Below, piece after piece: positions 7,924-16,555 of a stretch of DNA of 64,000 nt (position 1 is its first letter; every line of letters begins with the position of its first letter). Made by a program: the position numbers and the translations under genes. The DNA comes from Clostridiaceae bacterium (GTDB lineage: Bacteria; Bacillota; Clostridia; Peptostreptococcales; Natronincolaceae): assembly GCA_018432235.1 (NCBI GenBank), contig JAHDLO010000010.1, positions 1-64,000 on the forward strand, in the 5' to 3' direction. A model generated the notes under the pieces. That model saw nothing but the letters and a program-made list of their open reading frames with translations. It made no database searches and was not told the DNA's origin.

Positions 7924-8352
7924 ATGAGTGATTTTAAGCTAGTTGAAGGTTTTACTATTAAGGGCAAATCATTCTCTTTTAATCTGGATAAGGGGACCTG
8001 CTTTTACAAAAAAACAGGAGCCTGTCCTTTATATCTGCGTCACCTTCCAGATAGAATGTTGACCTTTATTAAGAAAAGAAATCAAAGAAACTTAAGCTCG
8101 CTAAAGAAAAATACCATTACTTACTGCCCTATGTTATCTAAGAATATATCTAAAATTCATAAAGATAAAATAAAGCTATACTTATTTAAGTGCGGTCACT
8201 ATGGTTTCAATAATGGACAGCATAGAGTTTGTATTTCTGGTAGATTAGGCAATGATCTTACCGTTTCTTTGATGGAAGTAGATAACACCTGCAGTTTTTG
8301 CTGGCATAAGGAAAAAGGAATACCTGTAAGCGCATTTCTAAAAACCTTTTAA
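7924..8352 (+). CDS. Cysteine-rich hypothetical protein
   Basis: A 142-residue protein on the plus strand, the only gene in the element pointing that way. AAGGAG precedes the ATG. It contains seven scattered cysteines, including a C-terminal CSFC pair and KCGH, so a metal or zinc-ribbon fold is possible. No family is recognised. It is divergent from tadZ and overlaps the 3' end of the ATPase gene at 8338 by 15 bp, so it separates the T4SS and Tad operons. Confidence 0.6.
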   Translation: MSDFKLVEGFTIKGKSFSFNLDKGTCFYKKTGACPLYLRHLPDRMLTFIKKRNQRNLSSLKKNTITYCPMLSKNISKIHKDKIKLYLFKCGHYGFNNGQHRVCISGRLGNDLTVSLMEVDNTCSFCWHKEKGIPVSAFLKTF

Positions 8353-8958
8353 ATATTCGCTTCTGAATATTCTATGTCCATCGCTATTCTTTAATATAAA
8401 ATTCCCTTTGATATCCCAAAGCTCTGTTGCATCTAAATTACCCAAGGCCATAATGGACTCCTTCGGATTGCCATGTCTTCCGGAAATGACAACAGAAAAA
8501 TTCTGCATAGCTTCTTGCGGTATGGCATACATGCTTTGATTCTCAACAATTATCTTTAGTTTAGGATTATCTTTGTTTATAAGTCCCACAAGGGTTGTCT
8601 TTATTTTTCCAAAGTGATATGCCCCCCAATTATAGATATCCTGCTCCAACCAAGATACCCCATTTATGACCAAGTAGGTCTCTTTATTTGTCTCTACAAG
8701 AGTCAGCAGTGTATTTAACAACTCCTGATTATCATTAATAATCAGGCAATGCTGACTGTAATAGCTTCCAAATTCTTTAGGTATTCTCATATCCACCAAG
8801 ACAATTGTTTTCCTATTATTAATTAGCTGCTTCATCATTTGCTGAACTAGATGGGTTTTGCCTACTCCTGTATCTCCTGTTATTAACACATGCTTTTCAT
8901 TTTCTAGGTCTATTCCTGCTGTTTGCCCTTCATTAAGATGGCCTAAAAATATATACAT
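8338..8958 (-). CDS. Small P-loop ATPase (HerA/FtsK-like) of the transfer region
   Basis: The 206-residue protein has a Walker A ITGDTGVGKTH at about residues 26-36 and otherwise the layout of a minimal AAA/HerA-like domain. The expected Walker B strand reads TYLVINGVSW, with Asn in place of the usual Asp/Glu, so hydrolysis may be impaired. Its start follows AGGAGGATGAGAT. It lies 25 bp downstream of the M23 peptidase gene and is probably the last gene of the T4SS operon. A DNA- or substrate-handling role is inferred only. Confidence 0.6.
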   Translation of the reverse strand: MYIFLGHLNEGQTAGIDLENEKHVLITGDTGVGKTHLVQQMMKQLINNRKTIVLVDMRIPKEFGSYYSQHCLIINDNQELLNTLLTLVETNKETYLVINGVSWLEQDIYNWGAYHFGKIKTTLVGLINKDNPKLKIIVENQSMYAIPQEAMQNFSVVISGRHGNPKESIMALGNLDATELWDIKGNFILKNSDGHRIFRSEYLKGF

Positions 8959-8983
8959 ATCTCATCCTCCTTTTCAATTACTA

Positions 8984-10054
8984 TTAATGATTGATGTATG
9001 GATAAGGGTCAACTAGCTGCCCTGCGAATCTAAGCTCAAAGTGAAGATGAGGACCTGTGCTTCTGCCGGTGTTTCCTACGGCCCCTATGACATCCCCTTG
9101 CTTTAGTGCTGCACCTACAGTAACATTTATCTGAGACATGTGGCAATATCTGGTCTCCCATTCGTTGCCGTCTTCATCGATGTGCTTTATCCGCACATTA
9201 TATCCTGCTGTACTTTCATTGGTATAGTTCACCTGATAAACAACTCCATCAGCTACTGATATAATCGGCTGTCCCATTGCATTGGCACCTGATATGTCTG
9301 TTCCGTAATGAAACTCTCTGTTATTAGTTACAAGATGGATTCTGTAGCCAAAATGTGAAGTCACTGTTTTAAGTGTCGGTGTTGGCCAAGCGAATTTAAC
9401 GTCACCGGCTACAGGAATATTTGCCGGCAGATCAAATACGCCACCATACATTTCATAAACGAAGTTACCTTCTATTAGGAGATTTACCCACTCTATTTGC
9501 TCTTCCGAAAATGACACCATTAAATCCTCTAAATCCTTAGATGAGAAACCAATAATATATTCCTCACCATTATTGATACTGGTAAAGGTATCTAGTATTT
9601 CATCAAATTCATAGTCACTGGCATTTGAAAACCAACTATTAAGCTTGCCTCGCATTTGATTCTTACTCTGCAGGAAGCCCTTCTCTAGCGTAACCCAGTA
9701 AGTGTACACCCATACAAGGTTGCCGCTTTCATCATAGATATACTCGGTTCGTTCTTCTCTTTTCTCATATTCAATGATAAGAAAGTCGAATACAGTCTCT
9801 GTTGGCTCTGCCTTATCAAGATCATTATCATAACGAACGGTGTCATATATAAGCATGTCTGCCCAATTGATAAAAGCCTTCTGTCCCACTCTTTTATACT
9901 CTTCTGCAAATGCAATTTCTGCCGCTGGCCTCACAGCTGCCAATTGCCCACCGGCAAAGATCATGACACAGCTCATCAGCATAAACTGCATAAAGAATAA
10001 GAGTAGGCCCAGCTGGATTAGCTTCTTCTTAAGAAACTTGTTTTCATCCGACAT
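8984..10054 (-). CDS. M23-family peptidoglycan hydrolase of the conjugation machine
   Basis: The 356-residue protein has a membrane segment at about 15-35, a middle region of unknown fold (40-215) and a C-terminal LytM/M23 domain (225-350) with zinc ligands in HYGTDIS and the HLHFE motif. It fits the CD1108-type mobile-element peptidases of clostridial conjugative elements, which open the wall for the transfer channel. The ATG follows AAGGAGGTGTAGGCC, four bp after the VirB6-like gene. The metal-binding residues look intact. Confidence 0.85.
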   Translation of the reverse strand: MSDENKFLKKKLIQLGLLLFFMQFMLMSCVMIFAGGQLAAVRPAAEIAFAEEYKRVGQKAFINWADMLIYDTVRYDNDLDKAEPTETVFDFLIIEYEKREERTEYIYDESGNLVWVYTYWVTLEKGFLQSKNQMRGKLNSWFSNASDYEFDEILDTFTSINNGEEYIIGFSSKDLEDLMVSFSEEQIEWVNLLIEGNFVYEMYGGVFDLPANIPVAGDVKFAWPTPTLKTVTSHFGYRIHLVTNNREFHYGTDISGANAMGQPIISVADGVVYQVNYTNESTAGYNVRIKHIDEDGNEWETRYCHMSQINVTVGAALKQGDVIGAVGNTGRSTGPHLHFELRFAGQLVDPYPYINH

Positions 10055-10057
10055 GGC

Positions 10058-12214
10058 CTACACCTCCTTGTTAGCCTTTTTTCTCATATCACTAAGTGTA
10101 GCTTCCCCACCAGCTGCACGCTGTCTTTTTTCAGTTTCTACTACCTTATCCCTCTGATTGTTCTTCAGGCCAGTTGTCAAATAGCCTGCAGGGTTATTTA
10201 TTGTCTTCCCTTCTCTTTCCTCTACATCCTTCATTCTTTCCAGCATCATATCTACGTTTTCCTGCCCATATTTCTTAAATAACCCTTCAAAGAATGCCTT
10301 GTCATATTTCGTATTGTATCGACTGTTAAAGGCCTCAGCATGATCACTGGCTTGCTGCTGCTCTGCTATGCTGTAGGCTTCTTGTTTGTCCAGCTCTTGA
10401 CTACCTCCACCAAGCTCTAGCCTTATACTATCAATATTTTTAGGTCTTTCTGGCTCAGGTGCCGCTTGAGTAATCAACCCTTTATAGACATCCTCAGCAG
10501 TGCCTCCATTGAATTGAGCTATTTGCAGCGACTTCACTACGGAAGATACTTCCCTATTGTCAAAGCGTGGCGCCCCCAGTTCTTCCCTTGTACGTACTCT
10601 CTTGACAAAGGAGCTGTACTCTGGCTCCTTGCCTAGCTTTTCACCATGCTTCTCAGCCTCCTGGGTCTCATCATCATACTTCCTTTGAAGAAGCTCTTCG
10701 GCTTTTCTTGTCAGGGCTTTCAGGCTTTCATTGACATGGGTAAGTTCTGCTTCGTTTGCTAATTTGACCTCGAAGCCCTCGTTGGTACTTGTAAATATAT
10801 CTCCACCGGTAGAATCAATTCTCCTTCTACCACCGCCATCAGCTCTTCTATATGTCCTAGTACCTGATGGTGTTTCTACCTCGTCATAGTCATCCTCATA
10901 TCTGGCGCCCTTTTTCTGGAAGCCTAATCTGCCATTCTCCATCCTTAATCTGCCCTCTAGGTTAAAATCCTTTTTAGAAGGCTTTATATTACCACTCTGT
11001 AGGCTTTTCCTTGTGTTTGTAAAGAGATCTACGAAGTCCTTTCTCTTCCATACGATTATCCCCATCATAAGAATCTGCAGTAGAAGCACCACAAACCAGC
11101 CATATACTCCGATGAGATTAAACAGGGCTGCATTTACAGCGAAAATAATGGCCAGCACAAAGCTTATTATCACTTTAATTAGCCCATTGGCTATAACCTT
11201 TACAGCCCAATTATTTATGACGCTTGGGCCAATAAATGGGATTAGTGCTAGGATGAATACAAATATACCTCCCAACGTAAAGAAAATGGTCAAGAACTGA
11301 TAGCCCAATATGAGTAATGCCAATAGTCCTATGATTAAGCCCATTGCCAGCATGGGCAGCATATATAACAGCATAAAGGCTAGTCGCCTGACTCCCCAAT
11401 CCGACTGAAAATGCTTTCCATCCTTTGCTAATTCTTCTATTATGGCATTCCTTTCATCGCTATTAGGAGCTAATGACAATACCCTATGCTGCTCCTGCTC
11501 TGCCACTTCAATACTCCCAAACTCCAGCATCTGCCAGGGCTTATGGACAAACATCATCCATATGTCATTTGAGGCTGCTAGTACTGCTGATTCAGGATTA
11601 GCCCCCTGATTAGTAGCCCTATAGGTCCCAGCCAAAACACTCCTGGACATATCCTTAGAAAAATCATCGACTCCCTTAAGCATAGCTGTAGGATTGTGAA
11701 ATAAGGCTAAGGCCAGTACCAGTATTACCACCGTCTGCATAATGGCCACCCATATCTGTGTTTTTTGATCTGATATTATTTTGATGCAATAATAAAACCC
11801 TAGTAGAACTATTGCTAAGGAGCTGAGCTCATCAAACAGCACAATTTTCATTTCTGCAAACACTGAATCAATCATGGTTGAAAACAAAGAATAAAGGTCT
11901 ATTTCATAGGCATAATACACTATCGTTATTAATCCTATTGTTAGGTATTTCTGCAAGCTAAAGAGCATATTGGCTATAGGGTTTAATATATGCTCTGGAT
12001 GCTTAGCTCCTTCAACCAATCCCATATTCTTCATATCAAGATGGTAGTTATCTCTATATTCTGTTATAAAGGGATTACTATTGTTTTTAAATAGCTCATC
12101 TATCTGTGGAAAGGCACTATCAGCTGGATCATAGCCATATGAGGCAGTGAGGGCTGCCAGCAATAGAATTATAAATAGAGTAGTCGCCACTACTCTTTTA
12201 TGCTGGAATCTCAT
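10058..12214 (-). CDS. VirB6-like polytopic protein (CD3337/EF1877 family)
   Basis: I start at the ATG at 12214, which follows GCAGGTGAAGGGG; 24 further codons upstream overlap VirB4 without a site. The 718-residue protein has a signal-like N-terminus, about eight membrane helices up to residue 430, and a long hydrophilic charged tail (430-718). Family members form the membrane channel part of Gram-positive T4SS, as TcpH/Orf15 do. The start overlaps the VirB4 stop by 17 bp, indicating coupled translation. Confidence 0.82.
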   Translation of the reverse strand: MRFQHKRVVATTLFIILLLAALTASYGYDPADSAFPQIDELFKNNSNPFITEYRDNYHLDMKNMGLVEGAKHPEHILNPIANMLFSLQKYLTIGLITIVYYAYEIDLYSLFSTMIDSVFAEMKIVLFDELSSLAIVLLGFYYCIKIISDQKTQIWVAIMQTVVILVLALALFHNPTAMLKGVDDFSKDMSRSVLAGTYRATNQGANPESAVLAASNDIWMMFVHKPWQMLEFGSIEVAEQEQHRVLSLAPNSDERNAIIEELAKDGKHFQSDWGVRRLAFMLLYMLPMLAMGLIIGLLALLILGYQFLTIFFTLGGIFVFILALIPFIGPSVINNWAVKVIANGLIKVIISFVLAIIFAVNAALFNLIGVYGWFVVLLLQILMMGIIVWKRKDFVDLFTNTRKSLQSGNIKPSKKDFNLEGRLRMENGRLGFQKKGARYEDDYDEVETPSGTRTYRRADGGGRRRIDSTGGDIFTSTNEGFEVKLANEAELTHVNESLKALTRKAEELLQRKYDDETQEAEKHGEKLGKEPEYSSFVKRVRTREELGAPRFDNREVSSVVKSLQIAQFNGGTAEDVYKGLITQAAPEPERPKNIDSIRLELGGGSQELDKQEAYSIAEQQQASDHAEAFNSRYNTKYDKAFFEGLFKKYGQENVDMMLERMKDVEEREGKTINNPAGYLTTGLKNNQRDKVVETEKRQRAAGGEATLSDMRKKANKEV

Positions 12215-14783
12215 CCCCTTCACCTGCCTTCTTTTTGGTTGGTGTCGTTTTAAATGCCTCAAATAGATGCTGGAATACCACATCAAATTTGAGCTTTCCT
12301 ACCCTTCCATCTAAATCCTGAAATAAGCATTCACCGTTTCCTAAGCTCTCAATCTCAAGTATGTTCTCTTCAGTGACCTCCAGCTTCATAAACTCCAGGG
12401 CCTTTATAGTTTCGCTTCGCTCCTCCATCTTGAAGCAGAATTTGAAGCTGATGGCATTCTTTATACCGCCTTCGCCTAGGTCCTCCACTGAATGGCCTAT
12501 AAAGATACAGCCAGCATAAAGGCTTCGGCCCATTCTGGCCAGGAAGTCCATAAGCTTGAGGCCCATTGTGGTTGCCTTTAGACCCCATGACTCGTCAAAG
12601 AGCACCAACTTAAAAATATCTTCTCCCGACATGGCAAACTTCTTAGCGAAGGAGGCTATGGGCAGCATAAGCACCGTAGAAATTACCTCCTCCTGGTTCA
12701 GGTCCTCCTTTGGTGTTCCAGCCTTTGGCAAGGATAAATTCTGTATCTGAATGATATTAACTCTGTTTTTAAAGCTCAGGGCCTCCTCAGTGCCATCTCC
12801 AAATAGTAGGCCGGCCATGCCATTATCTCTTAGGAGCTTGATCCTTCGTCCCAGCTTCCTTGCTGCTGTCGCCAGCTCATCCCCTTCAGGGAAATGGTTT
12901 AAAGTCTCTGCAAGCTGTATCATGCAGCGATTATCCATTTTCTTCAGCTGATTTGCCGCCTCCAAAACAGCTATATACTCATCATCCTTAGGATTTAGCT
13001 TAAAGGTCTCTGCCAGAATATTTATGGCCAGCTCTGTAGCCTCCTCAAGGTTGTCCCTGTAGACTATATATGGATCCAGCTTTCCTTTGTCCTCCTTTGA
13101 TGGCGACAGGGTTATTATATTTATAAGGCCCTTTAGCTCAGGAAGCTCCTCCAGCCATTTTGTCCTTTCCCCCTTAGGGTCAAATATCAAGGCTTTACCA
13201 CCATACATAACATTGAGATATGCTAAATAATTGGCATTAAAGGACTTTCCACCTCCAAGGGTGCCAAAGAAGAAGGCTGAAGCTGATCGATTAAGAAGGC
13301 AGGCCCTACCCATATCTAGGTATACATTCTTCCCAACCACTCCAGTAGTACCGATATATGGCCCTACATTGTCCCCCAGCTGCCGGGTGGCAGCAAACAT
13401 GGCACCGGCTAGGGTTCTTGGGGGCAAGGGCTGAATATAGTCGCTTACATATCTACCCGTACCTGGAATAAACTCCAGGAAGAGCTTCAGCTGATCGGAG
13501 TAGGACCTTTCAATCATAAAGTTTTGGTCCTCATAAAGCTCCTTTATGAAGGCTGCTCTATCCTCCAACTCCTCCTTGTTGTCGGCAGCCACACAAATGC
13601 TGATTGAAGCCCTAGTTATAGGTGCTCTTGTTGCCTTAAGCTCTGCCTCCAGTAGATTGGCATTTTCTCTGGCATCCTGAAGCTCATCTGGAATATCCTC
13701 ATAGTTTTCTGCCACATGCTCTATCTGCCCTTTTATATCTCTCTTCTGTTTTCCAACTGCTCGTATGCTCTCCTTATGCTCCTTCGTATCAATGTGTATG
13801 CAGACCTCCGTCTGCAGGGGCAGATCCTGAAGCACCAGCAGCCACTCCGAACCTGGGAATATTATTCCGTCGGGTATATGCGATACTGAAAGGAAGGCTT
13901 GATATGAGGTTTTCTCATCATTATGATGTATTTTTAGGGTTCTGCCCTCAGATAAATCCATCAAGCCCTCTGCCAGGGTGAGTACCTGAGCTGTATCAAT
14001 CAACTTGGCATATTCCCCATTCTTAATAACCCTTTCTGTATATGGGGACCAGGGCCGCTGCATGGTCGTTTCAATAGCCTCCCAATCCCTTTTCGCCTTA
14101 TCTCGATTCCTTTTTAGCCAAGCCTTGCCTTGAATGCTGTTATACCAGTTGTCCTTGACCTTCACTTCCCCAAGGCCCCGCCTAAAGGCCCTTCGATTTA
14201 ACCATTGGGTGGTGGTTTCATCAGTTTTGTATAGCCTAATCCTTTTATTCTGCTTTTTAAAATACTCCGTTGAAAGCTCCCTAAAAATCTCTATTTCCCT
14301 ATCCAATATGGTCTTATTTTTAGTCCCTAAGGCCTCCTCAAAGGCGTTTAAGGGATTCTGGAACAAGTATTGAATTGCATCCTTTAAGCTTTTTAAAATA
14401 CTTTCCTGAAGGGTAAGCTTTGTGCCAACATAAACATTGTAGTCATTACTCATGCCCTTGGATTTAATTTTCTTGTTTATGTGATCTCTAGTGCCTATAG
14501 CATGGGCCTTAGTCTTTGGATATAGTGGGTCCTTTTTATCCAACTCAACAAGCAGCCTATCATAGTGGCTGTTGACATCCTGAGCTATGGGGACTATGTG
14601 AATCTTTGCCTCCAACCCTATGTTAGCTATGAAAAGAGCCAGAGTATTAAGGGCTTGAATCTTACTCTCCTCCTTCAGAAAGTCGTAGGCTATGCCCCCC
14701 AGCTTGAAATATGCCCAGCATTCGTTCTTTGAGCTGTTGAATATTAGATTATCTGCAAAGTATTTTATGGGGTAGTCATACAT
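12198..14783 (-). CDS. virB4: VirB4-type conjugation ATPase (TcpF/Orf16-like)
   Basis: The 861-residue protein has an N-terminal VirB4 domain and a C-terminal ATPase domain with Walker A GTLGGGKSF (near residue 508), followed by the typical LIFDPKGERTKW strand, and a Walker B LVLFDESWGL. VirB4 ATPases energise assembly and transport in type IV secretion. It lies 2 bp after the TcpE gene. Length and motif order match the Tn916 Orf16/pCW3 TcpF group. Confidence 0.92.
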   Translation of the reverse strand: MYDYPIKYFADNLIFNSSKNECWAYFKLGGIAYDFLKEESKIQALNTLALFIANIGLEAKIHIVPIAQDVNSHYDRLLVELDKKDPLYPKTKAHAIGTRDHINKKIKSKGMSNDYNVYVGTKLTLQESILKSLKDAIQYLFQNPLNAFEEALGTKNKTILDREIEIFRELSTEYFKKQNKRIRLYKTDETTTQWLNRRAFRRGLGEVKVKDNWYNSIQGKAWLKRNRDKAKRDWEAIETTMQRPWSPYTERVIKNGEYAKLIDTAQVLTLAEGLMDLSEGRTLKIHHNDEKTSYQAFLSVSHIPDGIIFPGSEWLLVLQDLPLQTEVCIHIDTKEHKESIRAVGKQKRDIKGQIEHVAENYEDIPDELQDARENANLLEAELKATRAPITRASISICVAADNKEELEDRAAFIKELYEDQNFMIERSYSDQLKLFLEFIPGTGRYVSDYIQPLPPRTLAGAMFAATRQLGDNVGPYIGTTGVVGKNVYLDMGRACLLNRSASAFFFGTLGGGKSFNANYLAYLNVMYGGKALIFDPKGERTKWLEELPELKGLINIITLSPSKEDKGKLDPYIVYRDNLEEATELAINILAETFKLNPKDDEYIAVLEAANQLKKMDNRCMIQLAETLNHFPEGDELATAARKLGRRIKLLRDNGMAGLLFGDGTEEALSFKNRVNIIQIQNLSLPKAGTPKEDLNQEEVISTVLMLPIASFAKKFAMSGEDIFKLVLFDESWGLKATTMGLKLMDFLARMGRSLYAGCIFIGHSVEDLGEGGIKNAISFKFCFKMEERSETIKALEFMKLEVTEENILEIESLGNGECLFQDLDGRVGKLKFDVVFQHLFEAFKTTPTKKKAGEGDEIPA

Positions 14784-14785
14784 CC

Positions 14786-15259
14786 TTATCCAGCCCTCCT
14801 TAGAGCAGGCCTCCCTTTAGCCTGTTTGCCTTTTTTGTTTAATGCTTCTTCCGTCTTATTAAAAAAGGCCGTCACCCTAAAGGCTGTTACAGTCTTAAAG
14901 GTGATTGCCTTTTTTTGCTCCTCCACAGGCCTAAACCGCTCCAGCTTCTTAGGAGATAGCTTATATACAATAAAATCTAAAAAGAACTTATGTGGGTACT
15001 TGCCATCCAGCTTCTGTTTGGTTAGAAACTTCATAATGCCATAGGGTATGGCCCCATGCTTTACAACGAAGTTGACATTTCCTAGGGGTGGGATGAGCTT
15101 TACTAAGATGATTGATATTATAATACTGATTGTGAAGTACAGCACCTCTGTTGGCTTAACCGGCAGCAGAAGCTTAATCCCCTCGATGGAGTGGATCTCC
15201 CTTTCAAACTTCCAAACATTTTTATAGGTCCTTAAGATTACTTCTTTTTTTCCATCCAT
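14786..15259 (-). CDS. tcpE: TcpE-family conjugation membrane protein
   Basis: The 157-residue protein has two adjacent membrane helices (about 38-75) after a basic N-terminus, and a basic cytoplasmic tail containing YPHKFFLDFIVY, typical of the TcpE/Orf17 family. TcpE interacts with the transfer complex at the membrane in pCW3-like systems. Its position between the TcpD-like and VirB4 genes matches the standard gene order. Start after AGGAGCGGCTA. Confidence 0.8.
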   Translation of the reverse strand: MDGKKEVILRTYKNVWKFEREIHSIEGIKLLLPVKPTEVLYFTISIIISIILVKLIPPLGNVNFVVKHGAIPYGIMKFLTKQKLDGKYPHKFFLDFIVYKLSPKKLERFRPVEEQKKAITFKTVTAFRVTAFFNKTEEALNKKGKQAKGRPALRRAG

Positions 15260-15268
15260 TAGCCGCTC

Positions 15269-15577
15269 CTATCTAAAGACGAAATTCCAAACAGTTAGTC
15301 CAATGTTTTTGAGTCTTTCCGGGTCATCTATAATTACTAATACTACAGCCCCTAGTACAGCCAGTCCACCAACCTGTGCCCAAGCCCTTTTGGCCATATA
15401 TTTTACAACGAAAACTGCTATAACTGTAAGTGCTCCCCACCAAGCCAAATCCTTCCCGAAACTAAAAGCATTTCTCCCCCAGCCTGGATTTGTAGCATAG
15501 GCGAATATCCCCACAATATTTAGTACCAGCAGTGCAGCTAAAAGAATTAGAGTAGTCCTTTTAAATCTGTTCTTCAT
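15269..15577 (-). CDS. tcpD: TcpD-family small membrane protein
   Basis: The 102-residue protein has three hydrophobic segments (8-28, 45-65, 70-88). It has the size, topology and position of TcpD in Gram-positive conjugation operons, between TcpC and TcpE. It is probably an integral part of the transfer channel. Start after AGGAGGAATATAGG. Confidence 0.75.
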   Translation of the reverse strand: MKNRFKRTTLILLAALLVLNIVGIFAYATNPGWGRNAFSFGKDLAWWGALTVIAVFVVKYMAKRAWAQVGGLAVLGAVVLVIIDDPERLKNIGLTVWNFVFR

Positions 15578-15590
15578 CCTATATTCCTCC

Positions 15591-16526
15591 TTAATTTTGA
15601 ATGTTTACTGTCCTAGTTTTAAAGTCTTTAACATAATACCGATTATTACTTTTTATCATCTCGACATGATAGCCCTGTTTATGACTGAGCTTCGATATAT
15701 CATCGATTATGGTAAGCTCAACTAAAGCAAGGTACTCACCCTCCAGCTCCCTAAAAAATACTCTGACGTTATCTAAGCGGCTAAGAGTATACCTGTTTTC
15801 TAGCCCCTGAACCCGTTGATTTTCGTGGATATAATAGCTTATCTCTCCAGGGCTTCCGCTGAAATAGGTTTTAAAGAAGCTCTCTAAAACCTCCTTAATC
15901 TCATTCTGAACCGCAGTATCTACACCATCACCGGAGTAAAACCTCCTGTTGGCATCCGCCTTTGGTGGTGCCGGCAGCACCGCTGGATAGTCCTCAACCA
16001 TGTATCTGCCCTCCTGCTCTATTACAGGCACTGCGATATATACTTCATCTTCAACCTGTTGAATTTTTCTTTCCATTTGCTCTTCCACCTCCAGCTCATA
16101 AAGGACCTTCACCGCCACCTTAACATCCAGCTGATTATCGCTATACCACTCAAGGCCATAGCTTCTGGCTGCCAATGCCTTTGTTTTTCCGTAGCCGGGG
16201 CTCGGAAGCGTTAAGGATGATGGAGAATATTTATATAGCCTCTCCTCGTAGTCACCTCCTCTCTCGTAGGTAAAATACTCCATGGCAAAGCCCTCAGCAA
16301 AGGCGGCTGCCTCCAGCTCCACCCTTTCTCGGTAGCCCTTGTCAGAAACAAATTCATTAATCAACCGTTGGGCCTCATCGGTCTCACTATTGACGAAGAG
16401 AGTCCCGATCCCCCTTAAAATGAGAAAAATAATAAGAGTCCATAAAATGACTCTTCCGATCTTTTGAAATATAACAGTTTTAACCTTAAAGGGCTTCTTT
16501 GGCCCCTTAACTAAAGGTAGCTTCAT
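15591..16526 (-). CDS. tcpC: TcpC-like conjugation channel protein (VirB8-like)
   Basis: A 311-residue bitopic protein: short basic cytoplasmic N-terminus, one membrane helix (about 25-43), then two NTF2-like exterior domains (about 90-190 and 205-305), as in TcpC of pCW3 and Orf13 of Tn916. These proteins act like VirB8 in the envelope channel. The start follows GAGGTGAAGCAAT, 30 bp from the coupling-ATPase gene. Confidence 0.82.
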   Translation of the reverse strand: MKLPLVKGPKKPFKVKTVIFQKIGRVILWTLIIFLILRGIGTLFVNSETDEAQRLINEFVSDKGYRERVELEAAAFAEGFAMEYFTYERGGDYEERLYKYSPSSLTLPSPGYGKTKALAARSYGLEWYSDNQLDVKVAVKVLYELEVEEQMERKIQQVEDEVYIAVPVIEQEGRYMVEDYPAVLPAPPKADANRRFYSGDGVDTAVQNEIKEVLESFFKTYFSGSPGEISYYIHENQRVQGLENRYTLSRLDNVRVFFRELEGEYLALVELTIIDDISKLSHKQGYHVEMIKSNNRYYVKDFKTRTVNIQN

Positions 16527-16555
16527 ATTGCTTCACCTCACGTAAATTCATTCTC

